Below, one piece after another: positions 27,339 to 29,444 of a stretch of 29,444 bases of DNA. Each line of letters starts with the position of its first letter. Position 1 is the first letter of the stretch. A program made the translations under genes and the position numbers. Origin of the DNA: CAZOEL01 sp964578835 (GTDB taxonomy: Bacteria; Desulfobacterota; Syntrophobacteria; Syntrophobacterales; Syntrophobacteraceae); contig CAZOEL010000082.1 in NCBI GenBank assembly GCA_964578835.1, positions 1 through 29,444 of the forward strand, read 5' to 3'. Below the pieces are notes generated by a model. That model was not told the origin of the DNA. It did not search any database and saw only the letters and a list, made by a program, of their open reading frames with translations.

Positions 27339-28916
27339 TCAGCGGGGCTTTTCCAGTACTCTCCGTATGCTTTTGGCCAATTCCCCTATTATGATGGGCT
27401 TTGGCGCGAGATCCCGAATTCCGGATTCCCTGGCTTCCAGAGTGCAGACTTCCTGGAAGGCGGTGCATAGAATCGTCGGCAATCCCGGTCGTATCCTGCT
27501 CAATTCGCGCGCTAGCTCGACTCCCGTCATAGAGGGCATGGCGAAGTCGGTAATAACCAGATCAAATCGGCCCGGGTCGTTTCGGAACAACTCCAGGGCT
27601 TCGGCGCCTCCTTGCGCAAGCGTGACCTGATAGCCAAGGTGAGCCAGCAGCGCGCCTACCGATTCGCACACGGGTTGCTCATCGTCTACGAAAAGGATGT
27701 GCTCCTTTCCTCCCGGAACCGGAACGGACTTCAAAGGCGGCGTTCTGTCGGAAATATGCTCCAGTGCTTGCTTTGACTCGATCTTTGGAAAAAAGACCTC
27801 GAAGCTGCTGCCTTTCCCCGGCTTGCTGGAAACGGAAATTGCTCCTCCATGTTTTCTGACTATCCCGTAGACTACGGCAAGGCCAAGGCCAGTTCCCTGT
27901 CCGGACGCTTTTGTAGTGAAAAACGGCTCAAAGATCTTCTCGATGACGATATTGTCCATTCCCTGTCCCGTGTCGGTTACAGCAAGCCGTATGTATGGCC
28001 CGGATTCAAGCTCGATGGGGAACCGTTTCTCCTTCTTGAGATCCAGATCGACGCAGTTGAGTGAAACGCTCAGCACGCCTCCTTCTTCATGCATTGCTTG
28101 CACGGCGTTGTTGCAGAGGTTGACGACAACCTGCTGCAACTGAGAGGGATCGGCCATCACGAAACTCTTCTCCGGGGAGAGCGGGAGATGGCTGTAAACC
28201 TTTATATTTTTGGGGAATAGAGGTTGTATCAGTCTGAGGGTGTCGCTGATCAGAAAGTCCATTTCCACCGGTTTTCGCTCCCCTGAGCCCCTGCGGCTGA
28301 AGGTGAGAATCTGCTGTACGAGGTTATTCGCATTATGGCAGGAATTGAATGCCTGCTTAAGAGATCTGCGAGTCGAGCTCTTGAGGTCGGGGTCAGAAAG
28401 GGCGAGCTCGGTGTGCAACATGATGGGAACGAGGAGGTTCTTGAAATCATGAGCGATTCCGCCTGCAAGCGTGCCGAGCGCCTCCATCTTCTGGACCTGC
28501 CTGAGATGCTTCTCGAGCTGAGATTCCTGGGTTACGTCGCGCTCCACCGCTACGAAGCTGATGACAGCCCCCTCCTGGTTTCGCACGGGCGTTATGATGG
28601 AGTCGACCTCATAAAAGAGCCCATCCTTCTTTCTGTTTACGAAGCGGCCTTTCCATTCTTCTCCTCTCCGCAACATCTCCCTCAGTATGGTCCCGGCAAC
28701 CTCTCCGTCTCCTCTTTCTTTTCTGATGCTTCGTAGGTTGCTTCCGACAATCTCGTCCCTGCCATAACCGCTGATGCGTTCAAAGGCGGAGTTGACAAAC
28801 TGGATGACTCCCTCCCGGTCCGTGATGACAATGCTCTCGGACGTTTGCTCCACGGCGGTCCTTAACTTCGCTAGCTCCTCTTCGCAGCCTCTCTGCTTCG
28901 TTTGCCGCTCATTCAT
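27339..28916 (-). CDS. PAS hybrid histidine kinase with C-terminal receiver (soluble)
   Basis: This 525-residue kinase has no membrane segment. It has one PAS/PAC domain (about 15-130), HisKA with LAGGIAHDFKN (His156), HATPase_c (DTGQGM, FEPFF, GTGLGL) and a C-terminal receiver (about 405-525, Asp457 in VITDFAMPSMTG). The LVPIMLHTELAL segment after the H-box marks a subgroup common in Desulfobacterota (from general knowledge). AAGGAG five bases before the ATG fixes the start. It is the first gene of the minus-strand signalling block, so the promoter should lie in 28917-29080, where I see no clear consensus. The 140-base gap to the next kinase holds nothing notable. Confidence 0.94.
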   Translation of the reverse strand: MNERQTKQRGCEEELAKLRTAVEQTSESIVITDREGVIQFVNSAFERISGYGRDEIVGSNLRSIRKERGDGEVAGTILREMLRRGEEWKGRFVNRKKDGLFYEVDSIITPVRNQEGAVISFVAVERDVTQESQLEKHLRQVQKMEALGTLAGGIAHDFKNLLVPIMLHTELALSDPDLKSSTRRSLKQAFNSCHNANNLVQQILTFSRRGSGERKPVEMDFLISDTLRLIQPLFPKNIKVYSHLPLSPEKSFVMADPSQLQQVVVNLCNNAVQAMHEEGGVLSVSLNCVDLDLKKEKRFPIELESGPYIRLAVTDTGQGMDNIVIEKIFEPFFTTKASGQGTGLGLAVVYGIVRKHGGAISVSSKPGKGSSFEVFFPKIESKQALEHISDRTPPLKSVPVPGGKEHILFVDDEQPVCESVGALLAHLGYQVTLAQGGAEALELFRNDPGRFDLVITDFAMPSMTGVELARELSRIRPGLPTILCTAFQEVCTLEARESGIRDLAPKPIIIGELAKSIRRVLEKPR

Positions 28917-29081
28917 GCTTTCTCCTTTGGCGCGCGGGCATGCGCACAGAGTTGACGGGGCTCAAAGCAGCTCCTGACTTGATCATCTGAAAAACTTCAA
29001 TCATGAAAGATTAGGCAAGTTTTGTTCCATCAGCGCCACATCCCTTTGATAAATGGCAGTTGATCCAGAAATGGCTTTCAT

Positions 29082-29173
29082 AAAGGCGCCACAGAGACAC
29101 AGAGGACACAGAGAAAAGCTTGTAAATAATAGAAGAAGAATCTCTGTGTCCTCTGTGTCTCTGTGGCGCCTTT
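29082..29173. repeat. Long perfect inverted repeat (33-base arms)
   Basis: Arms 29082-29114 and 29141-29173 are perfect inverted complements of 33 bases with a 26-base A-rich loop. The arm starts AAAGGCGCCACAGAGACACA and is made of short repeated CACAGAG-like units. Repeats of this type are dispersed through many environmental bacterial genomes. It has no coding role. It ends two bases before the next repeat, which begins at 29176. Confidence 0.85.
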
Positions 29174-29175
29174 TA

Positions 29176-29234
29176 GTGGACCATCAACTTTGAATTTTCC
29201 GGTTGCGGTTTTTCCCTCTCCCTCAGGGAGAGGG
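29176..29234. repeat. Second copy of the 14.8 kb palindromic repeat, left part only
   Basis: This stretch matches 14808-14866 at 54 of 59 positions, in the same orientation, and includes the palindrome CCCTCTCCCTCAGGGAGAGGG. The matching right terminal repeat (GTTGACGGTCC in the first copy) is not found here. This copy appears to be interrupted by the insertion that begins at 29236. Confidence 0.75.
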
Positions 29235-29235
29235 C

Positions 29236-29336
29236 CAATGCTGTTGAATTAAGGAGCCGATGCTGGCGTAGGTTGGGTTGAGCGATGAGCGAAACCCAGC
29301 CTACGGATCCTTGCGATTTCTAATTCAACAGCATTG
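29236..29336. mobile_element. Short non-coding insertion with perfect terminal inverted repeats and flanking duplication
   Basis: This 101-base unit has perfect 16-base terminal inverted repeats (CAATGCTGTTGAATTA at 29236-29251 and its complement at 29321-29336). It is flanked by an identical 11-base direct repeat, AGGGAGAGGGC (29225-29235 and 29337-29347), as a target-site duplication would be. Internally, GTAGGTTGGGTT and AACCCAGCCTAC (about 29269-29304) form a second hairpin of a type widespread in bacterial genomes. It has no coding capacity, so it would depend on a transposase elsewhere. Confidence 0.7.
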
Positions 29337-29400
29337 AGGGAGAGGGCAGGGGAGATCCTCTTTATAAAAGAACACTTCCCTCACCCCGACCCTCTCCCTC
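29336..29400. repeat. Inverted repeat continuing the interrupted GAGGGAGAGGG element
   Basis: GAGGGAGAGGG at 29336-29346 pairs with CCCTCTCCCTC at 29390-29400, enclosing 43 bases. It probably is the right half of the repeat split by the 101-base insertion. Nothing recognisable follows between 29401 and the window end. Confidence 0.6.
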
Positions 29401-29444
29401 AGGGCTGACAATGATACACACATGCCCCCAAGGTGCGGGATGTT

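Noticed and set aside
29082..29173. Long inverted repeat considered as a Rho-independent terminator
   Set aside because: The arms are 33 bases and made of repeated units, the loop is 26 bases, and no gene ends next to it. It fits a dispersed repeat better.

Overview
The window reads as a piece of the chromosome of a strictly anaerobic, Gram-negative bacterium, most likely a Desulfobacterota (Deltaproteobacteria)-type organism. The lineage is an inference. It rests on bacterial-type Wood-Ljungdahl genes (ACS, the large corrinoid iron-sulfur protein subunit, methyltetrahydrofolate methyltransferase), a TonB-dependent outer-membrane receptor, many PAS-type hybrid histidine kinases, a sigma-54 activator, and short palindromic repeats of the kind common in such genomes. 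Base composition looks moderate (about 50% GC by eye). There are no rRNA or tRNA genes, CRISPR arrays, phage genes or transposase genes.

Layout. (1) 1-5151, plus strand: acetyl-CoA synthase (acsB), the corrinoid iron-sulfur protein large subunit (acsC), then a roughly 410-base hairpin-bearing gap and the methyltransferase gene acsE. CO dehydrogenase (acsA) and the small corrinoid subunit (acsD) are not in the window. (2) 5554-10976, plus strand: pyruvate phosphate dikinase, a CitE/malyl-CoA-lyase-like enzyme and a soluble GAF-PAS histidine kinase, tightly packed and probably one operon. (3) 10963-14628, minus strand: an AlgI/AlgJ-like polysaccharide O-acetylation pair and an unknown secreted protein with a GGAHCC motif. 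(4) 14805-14908: a MITE-like palindromic element. (5) 14955-16337, minus strand: the magnesium channel MgtE. (6) 16708-18141, plus strand: an NtrC-type sigma-54 response regulator. It converges on (7) 18201-28916, minus strand: six signalling genes, namely two PAS hybrid kinases, a YfiR-family periplasmic protein, a TonB-dependent receptor, a CHASE8-like hybrid kinase with REC and Hpt domains, and a REC-PAS-kinase. (8) 29082-29400: a dense island of nested inverted repeats, including one short element that looks freshly inserted, with perfect terminal inverted repeats and flanking direct repeats.

How the genes may work together. The first 9 kb handles C1 and C2/C3 carbon: ACS makes acetyl-CoA from a methyl group, CO and CoA; PPDK interconverts pyruvate and PEP; the lyase-like enzyme acts on a CoA-thioester. 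The signalling block looks like a relative of the YfiBNR envelope-sensing system in which the diguanylate cyclase output is replaced by a phosphorelay kinase, and the OmpA-like outer-membrane partner YfiB by a TonB-dependent receptor. None of the kinases in that block carries a DNA-binding or GGDEF output, so the convergent sigma-54 regulator is the only obvious transcriptional output nearby. That wiring is an inference from gene order.

The most unusual items are the YfiR/receptor/CHASE8-kinase module, the inverted repeat that supplies the 3' coding ends of two convergent genes, and the nested repeat island at the right end.
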